Assembly (NCBI RefSeq): GCF_005144475.1
Contig: NZ_SWJZ01000134.1
Coordinates: 1-35,808, forward strand
From: Rhodobacter capsulatus
GTDB taxonomy: Bacteria > Pseudomonadota > Alphaproteobacteria > Rhodobacterales > Rhodobacteraceae
Length of the DNA: 35,808 nt
Reading direction: 5' to 3'
Positions 1-8,321 of the stretch are shown in pieces. The notes under the pieces are model-generated. The model did not search any database. It was not told the DNA's origin and saw nothing but the letters and a program-made list of their open reading frames with translations. Each line of letters begins with the position of its first letter. Positions within the stretch are counted from its first letter, which is position 1. Position numbers and translations under genes: made by a program.

Positions 1-75
<75 letters not shown>

Positions 76-76
76 G

Positions 77-100
77 TCGCCTCGGCCTCAGCCGAGGCGA
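77..100 (-). terminator. hairpin just after the hydroxypyruvate-isomerase-like gene
   Basis: A perfect 10-bp inverted repeat (77-86 with 91-100, loop CTCA) lies 5 bases beyond the stop codon of the minus-strand gene ending at 106. Position and strength suit a transcription terminator for the two-gene minus-strand unit. No U-tract can be seen because the sequence runs straight into the poly-C block, so the original 3' flank may be lost. Confidence 0.5.
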
Positions 101-105
101 AATCC

Positions 106-876
106 TCACCCGGCCTGTTTCTTGCGCTTCTTCGGCGCCGCCACCGGCGCGGACGGCATCCAGCCCAGCCCCGCCGCGGTCGTCAGCTTCGGCGTGTAAT
201 CCGCGCTCACCCAGCCCTTGTAGCCCGCCGCCTCAAGGCGGTTCAGGAACCCGGTCACGTCCCAGCCATCCGCCCCCGGTTCGGCCCGGTCCGGCGCCGA
301 GGCCAGCGAGACATGGCGCAGAGCGACGCCGAACCGCTCGGCCACCGCCTCGGGCGCCGCGCCCAAAGCGACCGCCGTCGCCGTCTCCAGACACAGGCCC
401 AGATTGTCCGCGCCGACCGCCTCCAGCACCTCGGCCAGCTGATCGTAGCCTTGCAGAAAACTGCCCCCGGGCCGCGGCGCCAGGGTGAAGACGCGCTTCG
501 GCGCCGCCTCCGTCGCCCAGCGCAGATTGCGCAAAAGCGTCCCGGTCTCGCCCTCGGGGCCGGGCAGGATCTCGATGGCCCCCGGCTTGAGAACCTCGGC
601 GTAACGCAGCATCCGCTTGAAATCGCGCTGAAACCGCTCTTCGCCCCCCGGCGTCGCGGCAAAGCCCTGCGCCGCGCCGGTGTAATTCGGCGGCGGCGCC
701 ACCATCGCCGCGAAGATCAGCCCCGACATCACCAGCCGGTCGCGCAGCTCCTGCACCGGCCCGTCATAGGGCGAAGCCAGGCTCACCCCCGCAAAACCCG
801 CCGCCTGCGCCGCCGGGAACCGTGCCGCAAAGGGCAGTTCCTGAAACAGCGTGGTCAGATCGGCGGCCAGCTTCAT
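106..876 (-). CDS. hydroxypyruvate isomerase-like TIM-barrel protein (Hyi family)
   Basis: The 256-residue product matches the xylose-isomerase-like TIM-barrel family of hydroxypyruvate isomerase and sugar-phosphate isomerase/epimerase. N-terminal family features are kept (KLAADLTTLFQELPF, ARFPAAQAAGFAGVSLASPYD), as is the C-terminal block YTPKLTTAAGLGWM. Compared by eye with E. coli Hyi, several metal or catalytic positions differ: the Glu of the IEPIN block is Ala (LAPRP), the YDIYH block is LETAT, and the Glu before YKPQTTTEAG is Asp. It may therefore be a diverged enzyme or a pseudoenzyme. The ATG overlaps the stop of the DUF1285 gene (ATGA), so the two are translationally coupled. The C terminus is Lys-rich (KKRKKQAG). 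Family assignment is firm; catalytic activity is doubtful. Confidence 0.82.
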   Translation of the reverse strand: MKLAADLTTLFQELPFAARFPAAQAAGFAGVSLASPYDGPVQELRDRLVMSGLIFAAMVAPPPNYTGAAQGFAATPGGEERFQRDFKRMLRYAEVLKPGAIEILPGPEGETGTLLRNLRWATEAAPKRVFTLAPRPGGSFLQGYDQLAEVLEAVGADNLGLCLETATAVALGAAPEAVAERFGVALRHVSLASAPDRAEPGADGWDVTGFLNRLEAAGYKGWVSADYTPKLTTAAGLGWMPSAPVAAPKKRKKQAG

Positions 877-1475
877 CCCGAAATCTCCGCCATCCGCTGG
901 ATCGGAAAGAACACCCCGCCCGAGATCAGCCCGAGCCAGTCCTCGCCGTCATGCGCCCCGGGCGCGGCCAGATCGATCAGCCGGTAAAAGGTCTTGCGGT
1001 CGATCCGCGCCTCAAGCCCCCGGCGCACATGCAGATAGGGCCGCGGTTCGCCATCGGCCGCGATCGCGACCCGGATCGGATGCGCGGGCCCCGCCACCAC
1101 GGTATCGCCCACATTGGTCACAAAGCGCAGATCCCCCGCCTCGGCGGTGCAATCGACGGCGATGAAGGGCGCGTCCTGCACGCGGATGCCGACCTTTTCG
1201 ACCGGCGTGACCAGATAGAACTTGCCGTCCTCCAGCTTCAGCACCGATGCGAAAAGCCGCACCAGAGCCTCGCGCCCGATCGGCGTGCCCAGATAGAACC
1301 AGGTGCCGTCGCGGCGGATCTCGATGTCCAGATCGCCGCAAAACGGCGGATCCCACAGATGCACCGGCGGCGGCCCCTTGGCCCCGGCCTGCCGCACCGC
1401 CGCGGCGATGCCATCGGCAGTGACATCGGCCTTGGGCGGCTTCACGGCGAATTGTGGCGCGGCTTTCTCGGTCAT
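873..1475 (-). CDS. DUF1285 family protein
   Basis: A 200-residue protein starting MTEKAAPQFAV. It resembles the DUF1285 proteins common in Rhodobacterales, a family known structurally but without assigned function. Visible family features are PPVHLWDPPFCGDLDIEIRR near residues 35-55, GTWFYLGTPIGR, and the LVTPVEKVGIRVQDAPF stretch. There is no signal peptide or membrane segment, so it is likely cytoplasmic. The ATG at 1475 is preceded by a purine-rich AGAG ribosome-binding stretch; longer upstream readings would run antisense through moxR and are rejected. It is first in a two-gene unit with the Hyi-like gene (ATGA overlap) and divergent from the MoxR operon, with 72 bases between starts. 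Confidence 0.85.
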   Translation of the reverse strand: MTEKAAPQFAVKPPKADVTADGIAAAVRQAGAKGPPPVHLWDPPFCGDLDIEIRRDGTWFYLGTPIGREALVRLFASVLKLEDGKFYLVTPVEKVGIRVQDAPFIAVDCTAEAGDLRFVTNVGDTVVAGPAHPIRVAIAADGEPRPYLHVRRGLEARIDRKTFYRLIDLAAPGAHDGEDWLGLISGGVFFPIQRMAEISG

Positions 1476-1547
1476 CTTCTCTTTGCGGTTGGGCTGCGGC
1501 GGTTTATCTGTTTCTCTACCCGTATAACGCGCAACCGGAGCCCTGTC
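1476..1547. promoter_or_regulatory. divergent intergenic region between DUF1285 gene and MoxR operon
   Basis: These 72 bases separate two divergently transcribed units and must hold both promoters. A TATAAC hexamer at 1523-1528 is a possible plus-strand -10 element, but no good -35 box sits at the right distance. GGAG at 1537-1540 is the ribosome-binding site for the MoxR gene. No operator was recognised. Confidence 0.35.
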
Positions 1548-2561
1548 ATGACCGAGACCGACACCCTTCTGGCCGAGATCGAGCTTCTGGGCAGCAAACT
1601 GGGCGCCGCCCGCGCCTCGGTGAACCGCCGCTTCATCGGCCAGGAACGCGTGGTGGAGCTGACGCTTGCCGCGCTTTTGTCGGGCGGGCATGCGCTGCTG
1701 GTCGGCCTGCCGGGGCTGGGCAAGACGATGCTGGTCGATACGCTGGCCACGGTGATGGGCCTTGCGCCTGCCCGCATCCAGTTCACCCCCGATCTGATGC
1801 CCGCCGATATCCTCGGATCCGAGGTGCTGGAAACCGCCGCCGATGGCAGCCGGGCGTTTCGCTTCCTCGAAGGGCCGATCTTCTGCCAGCTTCTGATGGC
1901 GGATGAAATCAACCGTGCCAGCCCGCGCACGCAATCGGCGCTTTTGCAGGCGATGCAGGAGCGCGAGGTGACGGTGGCGGGCGTGCATCGGCCGCTCGGG
2001 CCGCCCTTTCACGTTCTCGCCACGCAAAACCCGATCGAGCAGGAAGGCACCTACCCCCTGCCCGAGGCGCAGCTGGACCGCTTCCTTGTCCAGGTCGATG
2101 TCGACTATCCGACCCGCGCCACCGAACGCGACATTCTTCTGGCCACGACCGGCGCGGAGGCCGCCACGGCCATCGCCGTCTTCACCCCCGCCGAGCTGAT
2201 CGCGGCGCAGCAGCTTGTCCGCCGCATGCCGGTCGGCGATCGCGTCGTCGAGGCGATCCTCGATCTGGTCCGCGCCTGCCGCCCCGGCGAGCCCGAGGCG
2301 CTGCCCGTCATCCGCGACAGCCTGGCCTGGGGCCCCGGCCCGCGCGCCGCGCAGGCGCTGATGCTGACGGTGCGGGCGCGCGCGCTGCTCAACGGGCGGC
2401 TGGCGCCCGGCATCGACGATGTGGCGGCGCTGGCCCGTCCGGTGCTCAGTCACCGCATGGCGCTGACCTTCGCCGCCCGCGCCCGCGGCGAGACGCTTTC
2501 GGCGATCATCGCCCGCGCCGTGACCGAGGTTCTGGGCACCGGTGCCGAGGCCGCCGCGTGA
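1548..2561 (+). CDS. MoxR family AAA+ ATPase
   Basis: A 337-residue MoxR-type AAA+ ATPase. Visible motifs are Walker A GLPGLGKT (53-60), Walker B LLMADEIN (about 115-122), the sensor segment ATQNP (158-162), the block EGTYPLPEAQLDRF containing the arginine-finger region, and a C-terminal AAA lid with SHRMAL. The ATG at 1548 is chosen for the GGAG 7 bases upstream and the good N terminus MTETDTLLAEIELL; the open frame extends further upstream but would overlap the divergent gene. MoxR proteins act as chaperone-like ATPases with DUF58/VWA partners. The next gene starts in the stop codon (GTGA), placing this first in a four-gene operon. Known family, unknown client. Confidence 0.93.
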   Translation: MTETDTLLAEIELLGSKLGAARASVNRRFIGQERVVELTLAALLSGGHALLVGLPGLGKTMLVDTLATVMGLAPARIQFTPDLMPADILGSEVLETAADGSRAFRFLEGPIFCQLLMADEINRASPRTQSALLQAMQEREVTVAGVHRPLGPPFHVLATQNPIEQEGTYPLPEAQLDRFLVQVDVDYPTRATERDILLATTGAEAATAIAVFTPAELIAAQQLVRRMPVGDRVVEAILDLVRACRPGEPEALPVIRDSLAWGPGPRAAQALMLTVRARALLNGRLAPGIDDVAALARPVLSHRMALTFAARARGETLSAIIARAVTEVLGTGAEAAA

Positions 2562-3466
2562 GCGATGCCCTTCCCGACGAGGCGGCACGCGATCTGCGCC
2601 GGGCGGCCGAGGCGGAAGCCGCGGCCCTGCCCGCGCTGCTGATCGCCGCCGAACATCTGGCCAATACCGTGCAGATGGGCGGCCATGGCCGTCGCCGGGC
2701 GGGCGCGGGCGAGGAATTCTGGCAATACCGCCCGGCCCATTCCGGCGACGCGGCCCGCTTCGTCGATTGGCGCCGCTCGGCGCGGTCGGACACGCAATTC
2801 GTCCGCGAGCGCGAGGCGCAGCTGGCACAATCCTTGTGCCTTTGGGTCGATCCGGCCGCCTCGATGCGCTTTACCGGCGCCGAGACCGGCCGCAAGGCCC
2901 GGCCCGAGAAACTGTCCCGCGCCCGGCTGCTGGCCCTGTCGCTGGCCATTTCCGCGCTGCGGGCGGGGGAACGGGTGGGGCTGACCAGCCCGCTCGCCCC
3001 GCCGCGCCCGGGCAAGGCGCAGCTTCTGACGCTGGCGCAGGCGCTTCTGGCCGAGACCTCGGCACTGGATTACGCCGCCCCCGATCTGTCGGCCGTCGCG
3101 CCGCAGGCGCGGGTGGTAGTGCTGTCGGATTTCTTCGCCGATCCGGCGGGGCTTGAAACCGCGCTCTCGGGCGCGGCCGGGCGCGGCGTGACCGGCGTTC
3201 TCTTGCAGGTGCTCGACCCGGCCGAGGAAGACTTCCCCTATGACGGCCGCACCGTCTTCACCTCGATGGCAGGCGGGCTGCGCTTTGAAACCCGCGAGGC
3301 GGGCGATCTGCGCGCGCGCTACCGGGCCCGGCTGGCCGAACGGCGCGACCGCGTCGCCGGCATCGCCCGACAGGCGGGCTGGGCCTTTGCCAGCCATCAC
3401 ACCGGCGCCCCGGCGCAGACGGCGCTCTTGTGGCTGCATGGCGCGCTGGGCGGGGGCTGGCGATGA
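2558..3466 (+). CDS. DUF58 domain-containing protein
   Basis: A 302-residue DUF58 protein, the usual partner of MoxR ATPases. It starts at a GTG overlapping the moxR stop (GTGA). The DUF58 signature is clear: the EFWQYRPAHSGDAARFVDWRRSARSD region followed by VREREAQLAQSLCLWVDPAASM, where the VDPAASM stretch corresponds to the MIDAS-like start of a VWA fold. Later segments such as ARVVVLSDFFADP (after residue 180) fit the VWA core strands. It probably connects MoxR to the two membrane proteins encoded downstream. Its stop overlaps the next ATG (ATGA), so stoichiometric coupling is expected. Confidence 0.9.
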   Translation: MSDALPDEAARDLRRAAEAEAAALPALLIAAEHLANTVQMGGHGRRRAGAGEEFWQYRPAHSGDAARFVDWRRSARSDTQFVREREAQLAQSLCLWVDPAASMRFTGAETGRKARPEKLSRARLLALSLAISALRAGERVGLTSPLAPPRPGKAQLLTLAQALLAETSALDYAAPDLSAVAPQARVVVLSDFFADPAGLETALSGAAGRGVTGVLLQVLDPAEEDFPYDGRTVFTSMAGGLRFETREAGDLRARYRARLAERRDRVAGIARQAGWAFASHHTGAPAQTALLWLHGALGGGWR

Positions 3467-6225
3467 CGGTGCTGGGTCCGCTTGGCTTCACCGCGCCCTG
3501 GCTTCTGGCCGGGCTGATCGCGCTGCCGCTGTTGTGGTGGCTTCTGCGCGCCACACCCCCCGCGCCGATCCGGCGCCGCTTTCCGGGCGTGGCGCTGCTG
3601 CTCGGCCTGACCGATGCGACGGTGCAGGCCGAGCGCACGCCCTGGTGGCTTCTGGCGCTGCGGATGCTGGCGCTGGCCGCCGCGATTGTCGGCTTTGCCG
3701 GGCCGGTGCTGCATCCCGCAAAGCCTGATCCCGCCCGCGGGCCGCTGCTGATTGTCGAAGATGGCAGCTGGGCCTCGGCCGCCGACTGGCCGCGCCGGGT
3801 CGAGCGGCTGACCCGCGCCCTGACCGAGGCCGCCGCAGCGGGCCGCCCGGTGGCGCTGATCTCGCTCGCCGATCCGCCCCCTGCCCCGCCGCCCTTTACC
3901 GATGCCCGCGATCTGCGCGACAGCCTGCCCGGGGTGCAGCCGCAGCCCTGGGAGCCCTCGATCGACCTTGATCCGGCGCGGCTGCTGCCTGCGGGCCGCT
4001 ATGACACGCTCTGGCTGTCGGACGGGCTCGACCGCGCCAGCCGCGCGCCGCTGCTGCGGGCGGTGCAGGCGCATGGCACGTTGAAGGTCTGGCAGCCCGC
4101 AGGCCCGGTGCTGGCGCTGGGCGCGGCGACGGTCGCGGGCGCGAAACTGCGCCTGCCGCTTCACGCCTCGGCCCCCCTCCGCCGCACGGTCGAGGTGGCG
4201 GCGCTGGGGGCCGATCCCTCCGGCCTCGAACGGGAACTGGCCCGCCAGCCGGTGACCTTTGCCGAGGCGCCGCAGGCCGAGGCGGTTTTCGATCTGCCGC
4301 CCGAATTGCGCAACCGCATCACCCGCTTCGAAATTTCCGGCCTGCGCTCGGCCGGGGCCGTCAGCCTGACCGACGATGCGCTGAAGCGGCGCAAGGTGGC
4401 GCTGATCTCGCCCGGCTCCGCGCGCGAGGGGCTCGAACTGCTGGCCCCCACGCATTACCTGCGTCAGGCGCTGGCCCCCTCGGCCGATCTGATCGAGGCG
4501 ACGCTGGCCGATGCGCTGCCGGTCAAGCCCGATGTGATCATTCTGGCCGATGTCGGCGAGGTCACGGAAACCGCCGATCTTCAGGCCTGGGTCGAAAAGG
4601 GCGGCATGCTGATCCGGTTCGCCGGGCCGCGGCTGGCGGCGGCCGATACCGCGGCCGATCCGCTGTTGCCGGTGCGGTTGCGCCAGGGCGGGCGCTCGGT
4701 CGGCGGCACGATGAGCTGGGGCGCGCCGCGCAAGCTTGCCCCCTTTGCCGAAACCTCGCCCTTTGCCGGGCTGATCGTCCCCGACGAGGTCACGGTGCGC
4801 GAACAGGTTCTGGCCGAGCCCGACCCCGATCTGGGCGCGCGCAGCATCGCCGCGCTCGCCGATGGCACGCCGCTTGTCACCCGCAAGACGCTGGGTCAGG
4901 GGGCGGTGGTGCTGTTCCACGTCACGGCGCAGGCGGAATGGTCGAACCTGCCGCTTTCGGGGCTGTTTCCGCAGATGCTGGAACGGCTCTCGGTTTCCGC
5001 CCGGCCTGCCGCGCCCTCGGCCGAGGATCTGGCCGGGCAAAGCTTCACGCCGCGCAAGCGGCTGGACGGGTTCGGGCGGCTGACCGCAACCGAAGCCGAG
5101 GCGGGGGTGAGGGGCGAGGATCTGGCCGAGGGCCCCCCCGGCCCCGATCTGCCGCCCGGGCTTTACGCGACCGCGGATCAGGTTCTGGCGCTGAACGCCC
5201 TGCCGCGCGGGCGCCAGCTGGCCCCGGCGCTCTGGCCCGCGGGCGTGACGATCGAGGGCGAGGCCGCGCCGAAACAGAGACCGCTGGCCGGGCTGGCGCT
5301 GGCCCTCGCGCTGATCGCGCTTTTGCTCGACATTCTGGCGACGCTGGCGCTTTCGGGGCGGCTGCGCGGCCCGCGCGCGGCGGCCCTGATCGGGTTGGCC
5401 GTGCTGCTGCTGCCCTCGCCGCCGCAAGCGCAGACGCTGCCCGAGGCCATGTCCGAGTCCGGGGCCATGTCCGAGTCCCGGGCCATCGAAGCGGCGTCAA
5501 ATGTCGTTTTCGCCTATGTGCCGACGGGGGATCGGGCGATCGATGCGGTCTCGATGGCCGGTCTGCGCGGGCTTGGCCAGACGCTGACGCGGCGCACCAC
5601 CGTCGAGCCCTCGGCGCCGATGCAGCTCGATCTTGAAACCGACGATCTGGCGCTGTTCACGCTGATCTACTGGCCGGTGACCGAGATCGCGCCGACGCCC
5701 TCGCCCGCCGCCTATGCGAAACTCAACCGCTATCTGCGCGGCGGCGGGATGATCCTGTTCGACACCCGCGATGCCGATCTGGCGGGGATGGGGGCGGCGA
5801 CCGGGGCCGGGCGGCGGCTGCAGGCTTTGGCCGCGCCGCTGGACATTCCGCCGCTCGAACCCTTGCCCGCCGATCACGTGCTGACGCGCAGCTTTTATCT
5901 TTTGCAGACGATGCCCGGCCGCCATGACGGCCCGATCTGGGTCGAGGCCGCCCCCGCCGATGCCGAACAGGCTGAGGGGATGCCGTTTCGCAATCTCAAC
6001 GACGGCGTGACCCCGGTGGTGATCGGCGGCAACGACTGGGCTTCGGCCTGGGCGGTGGACGAGGTCGGCCAGCCGATGTTCCCGATCGGCCGCGGCGCGG
6101 CGGGCGAGCGCCAGCGCGAGATCGCCGATCGCTTCGGGGTCAATCTGGTCATGCATGTGCTGACCGGGAATTACAAATCCGATCAGGTGCATGTGCCTGC
6201 GCTTTTGGAAAGGCTGGGGCAATGA
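3463..6225 (+). CDS. BatA N-terminal / DUF4159 domain membrane protein
   Basis: A 920-residue inner-membrane protein. The N terminus is the BatA (aerotolerance regulator N-terminal) segment with two hydrophobic helices, about residues 8-28 and 60-80. The long middle portion is VWA-like and likely faces the periplasm. Around residues 605-660 come two hydrophobic helices ending in PPQAQ, followed by the C-terminal DUF4159 domain (from NVVFAYVPTGDRAIDAV), which includes LIYWPVTEIAPTPSP and YLRGGGMILFDTRDAD. The ATG at 3463 overlaps the DUF58 stop and its own stop overlaps the next start. An 18-bp tandem duplication just after the second helix pair gives AMSESG/AMSESR. The fusion is a known alphaproteobacterial arrangement; function probably concerns envelope stress, by inference from Bat-type operons. 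Confidence 0.88.
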   Translation: MTVLGPLGFTAPWLLAGLIALPLLWWLLRATPPAPIRRRFPGVALLLGLTDATVQAERTPWWLLALRMLALAAAIVGFAGPVLHPAKPDPARGPLLIVEDGSWASAADWPRRVERLTRALTEAAAAGRPVALISLADPPPAPPPFTDARDLRDSLPGVQPQPWEPSIDLDPARLLPAGRYDTLWLSDGLDRASRAPLLRAVQAHGTLKVWQPAGPVLALGAATVAGAKLRLPLHASAPLRRTVEVAALGADPSGLERELARQPVTFAEAPQAEAVFDLPPELRNRITRFEISGLRSAGAVSLTDDALKRRKVALISPGSAREGLELLAPTHYLRQALAPSADLIEATLADALPVKPDVIILADVGEVTETADLQAWVEKGGMLIRFAGPRLAAADTAADPLLPVRLRQGGRSVGGTMSWGAPRKLAPFAETSPFAGLIVPDEVTVREQVLAEPDPDLGARSIAALADGTPLVTRKTLGQGAVVLFHVTAQAEWSNLPLSGLFPQMLERLSVSARPAAPSAEDLAGQSFTPRKRLDGFGRLTATEAEAGVRGEDLAEGPPGPDLPPGLYATADQVLALNALPRGRQLAPALWPAGVTIEGEAAPKQRPLAGLALALALIALLLDILATLALSGRLRGPRAAALIGLAVLLLPSPPQAQTLPEAMSESGAMSESRAIEAASNVVFAYVPTGDRAIDAVSMAGLRGLGQTLTRRTTVEPSAPMQLDLETDDLALFTLIYWPVTEIAPTPSPAAYAKLNRYLRGGGMILFDTRDADLAGMGAATGAGRRLQALAAPLDIPPLEPLPADHVLTRSFYLLQTMPGRHDGPIWVEAAPADAEQAEGMPFRNLNDGVTPVVIGGNDWASAWAVDEVGQPMFPIGRGAAGERQREIADRFGVNLVMHVLTGNYKSDQVHVPALLERLGQ
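5445..5480 (+). repeat. 18-bp tandem duplication inside the DUF4159 gene
   Basis: Two adjacent 18-base units (5445-5462 and 5463-5480) agree at 17 of 18 positions and encode the repeated residues AMSES. They lie in the linker between the last membrane helix and the DUF4159 domain, so a change in unit number would keep the frame. Confidence 0.85.
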
Positions 6226-8321
6226 ACGGGGTCTCGGTCGTTTTCGCACCGCTTTTGCCCTGGCCGGTGCTGGCCGCGCTTTCGGCCTTGGCCGTGCTGT
6301 TGCTGGCCATCGCGCTCTGGCGCGGGCTGAAGGGCTGGGCCTTGCGCGGTCTGGCGGCCTTGGCGCTTCTGGGCGGGCTGGCGCAGCCCTCGGTCCAGCA
6401 CGAGGACAAGACGGCGCTTTCGGACATCGTGCTTCTGGTCGATGACCGTTCGGCCTCGCAGGCGCTGTCCGACCGCGGGGCGCAGACCGATGCGGCGCTG
6501 GCCCGGCTCTCGGCCGCCATCACCGCGCTGCCGAACACGGAACTGCGCCGCGCGACGGTGCCGGATGGGGCGAAGAACGCGGGCACGCAGCTTGGCGCGG
6601 TGCTCTCCGACGCCTTGGCGGCCGAGCCGCGCGGGCGGGTGGCCGGGGTGATCCTGCTGTCCGACGGGCGGCTGCATGACCCCGAAGCCCTGCCCGATCT
6701 GCCCGCGCCGCTGCATTTGTTGCGCACCGGCCGCGCAAGCGACTGGGACCGGCGGCTTCTGATCGAGACCGCCCCGGCTTTCGGCATCATCGGCGAGGAA
6801 ACGGTGATCCGTCTGAAGGTTGAAGACAGCGGCGCCGTGCCGCCCGCGGCAGGGTCGAGGACGCGGCTGACGATCTCGATCGATGGCGCCGCGCCGCAGG
6901 AGTATCCGGTGACGGTGGGGCAGGATCTGGAGCTGCCCTTGAAGCTGGACCATGCCGGGCAGAATGTGGTGCAGTTCAGTCTGGACCCGGCGCCGGGGCA
7001 GCTGACCGCCCGCAACGACAGCGCCGTGGTCAGCATCAACGGCGTGCGCGACCGGCTGCGGGTGCTTCTGGTCTCGGGCCAGCCGCATGCGGGCGAGCGG
7101 ACCTGGCGCAACCTGCTGAAATCCGATGCCGGGGTGGATCTGGTGCATTTCACCATCCTGCGGCCGCCGGAAAAGCAGGATGGCACGCCGGTTTCCGAGC
7201 TTTCGCTGATCGCCTTTCCGACGCAGGAGCTGTTCCTCGACAAGATCGACGAATTCGATCTGATCATCTTCGACCGCTATGCCGAACGCGGCATCCTGCC
7301 CGCCGCCTATTTCGAGAATATCCGCGCCTATGTCGAACGCGGCGGTGCGGTGCTGGTCTCGGCCGGGCCGGAATTCGCCACGGTGGAAAGCCTGTGGCAG
7401 ACGCCCTTGGGCGATATCCTGCCCGCGCGGCCGACCGGGCGGGTGCTCTCAACGGCCTTCCTGCCGCGCCCGACCGAGCTTGGCCTGCGCCATCCGGTGA
7501 CGGCGGGGCTGACGGGGGCGCCGCCGCCTGCGGGCGATCCGGGCGCCCGCCATTGGGGCCGCTGGCTGCGGCAGATCGAGCTGACCGGCGCGCGCGGCGA
7601 GGTGGTGATGCAGGGCGCGGATCAGGCGCCGCTCTTGGTGCTGGACCGGGCGGGCAAGGGGCGGGTGGCGCTTCTGGCCTCTGATCACGCCTGGCTTTGG
7701 GATCGCGGCTACGAGGGCGGCGGGCCGCAACTGGAACTTCTGCGCCGCATCGCGCATTGGGCGATGAAGGAACCCGATCTGGAAGAAGAGGCGCTGCAGG
7801 CCGAAGTCGAGCCGGGCAGCCTGTCGGTCACGATCACCCGCCGCACGATGCAGGACGGGGCAAGCCCGGTGCAGATCACAAGGCCCGATGGCACGGTCGA
7901 AAGTCTGACCCTGCCGCAGGTCGAGCCGGGACGGTTCGCGCAGGGCTGGACCGCGCCCGCCGAGGGGCTTTACCGGCTGAAGCAGGACGATCTGGACCGC
8001 GTGATGGCGCTGGGTCCGGCCAGCCCGCGCGAATATGAAACCCCGGTGGCTTCCGGCGCGGCGCTGGCGCCTGCAATCGCCGCCTCGGGCGGGGCCGAGG
8101 TGGCTTTGGAAGACGGTATCCCCGATCTGCGGCAGGTGCGGCCGGGCCGCGTCGCCGCCGGGCGCGGCTGGATCGGCGTCACCCCGCGCGAGGTGACGGC
8201 GACGACCGACATCCGGCTGAGGGCGCTTTTGCCGGGCTGGGCCTGGCTGGCCCTTGTCGCGGCGCTGGCCGTCGCCGCCTGGCTGATCGAGGGGCGGCGG
8301 CGGACGTCTCAGCCCAGCTGA
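6222..8321 (+). CDS. membrane protein with VWA-like and glutamine-amidotransferase-like domains
   Basis: A 699-residue protein, last in the MoxR operon; its ATG overlaps the previous stop (ATGA). Two hydrophobic segments lie near the N terminus (about 10-30 and 38-52). Next comes a VWA-like region beginning SDIVLLVDDRSASQ, then from about residue 280 a class I glutamine-amidotransferase-like fold (RLRVLLVSGQPHAGERTW ... DLIIFDRYAERGILPAAY ... RGGAVLVSAGPEF), and a final membrane helix near residues 668-686 (LPGWAWLALVAALAVAAWL). No Cys nucleophile is seen where an active amidotransferase would have one, so it is probably a structural domain. It ends convergently with the M20 gene; the two coding regions overlap by 13 bases. 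Confidence 0.87.
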   Translation: MNGVSVVFAPLLPWPVLAALSALAVLLLAIALWRGLKGWALRGLAALALLGGLAQPSVQHEDKTALSDIVLLVDDRSASQALSDRGAQTDAALARLSAAITALPNTELRRATVPDGAKNAGTQLGAVLSDALAAEPRGRVAGVILLSDGRLHDPEALPDLPAPLHLLRTGRASDWDRRLLIETAPAFGIIGEETVIRLKVEDSGAVPPAAGSRTRLTISIDGAAPQEYPVTVGQDLELPLKLDHAGQNVVQFSLDPAPGQLTARNDSAVVSINGVRDRLRVLLVSGQPHAGERTWRNLLKSDAGVDLVHFTILRPPEKQDGTPVSELSLIAFPTQELFLDKIDEFDLIIFDRYAERGILPAAYFENIRAYVERGGAVLVSAGPEFATVESLWQTPLGDILPARPTGRVLSTAFLPRPTELGLRHPVTAGLTGAPPPAGDPGARHWGRWLRQIELTGARGEVVMQGADQAPLLVLDRAGKGRVALLASDHAWLWDRGYEGGGPQLELLRRIAHWAMKEPDLEEEALQAEVEPGSLSVTITRRTMQDGASPVQITRPDGTVESLTLPQVEPGRFAQGWTAPAEGLYRLKQDDLDRVMALGPASPREYETPVASGAALAPAIAASGGAEVALEDGIPDLRQVRPGRVAAGRGWIGVTPREVTATTDIRLRALLPGWAWLALVAALAVAAWLIEGRRRTSQPS

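Noticed and set aside
822-1547. Longer N terminus for the MoxR ATPase
   Set aside because: Would overlap the divergent DUF1285 gene and is low-complexity; the ATG at 1548 has GGAG at a good distance and starts the conserved protein.
873-2828. 651-residue minus-strand open frame across the MoxR gene
   Set aside because: Only its last 200 codons (873-1475) encode a recognisable protein; the rest is antisense to MoxR with Arg/Pro/Gly-rich, low-complexity translation caused by high GC.
3397-5427. 676-residue minus-strand open frame
   Set aside because: Antisense shadow of the BatA/DUF4159 gene; Arg/Gln/Gly-rich product, no family features.
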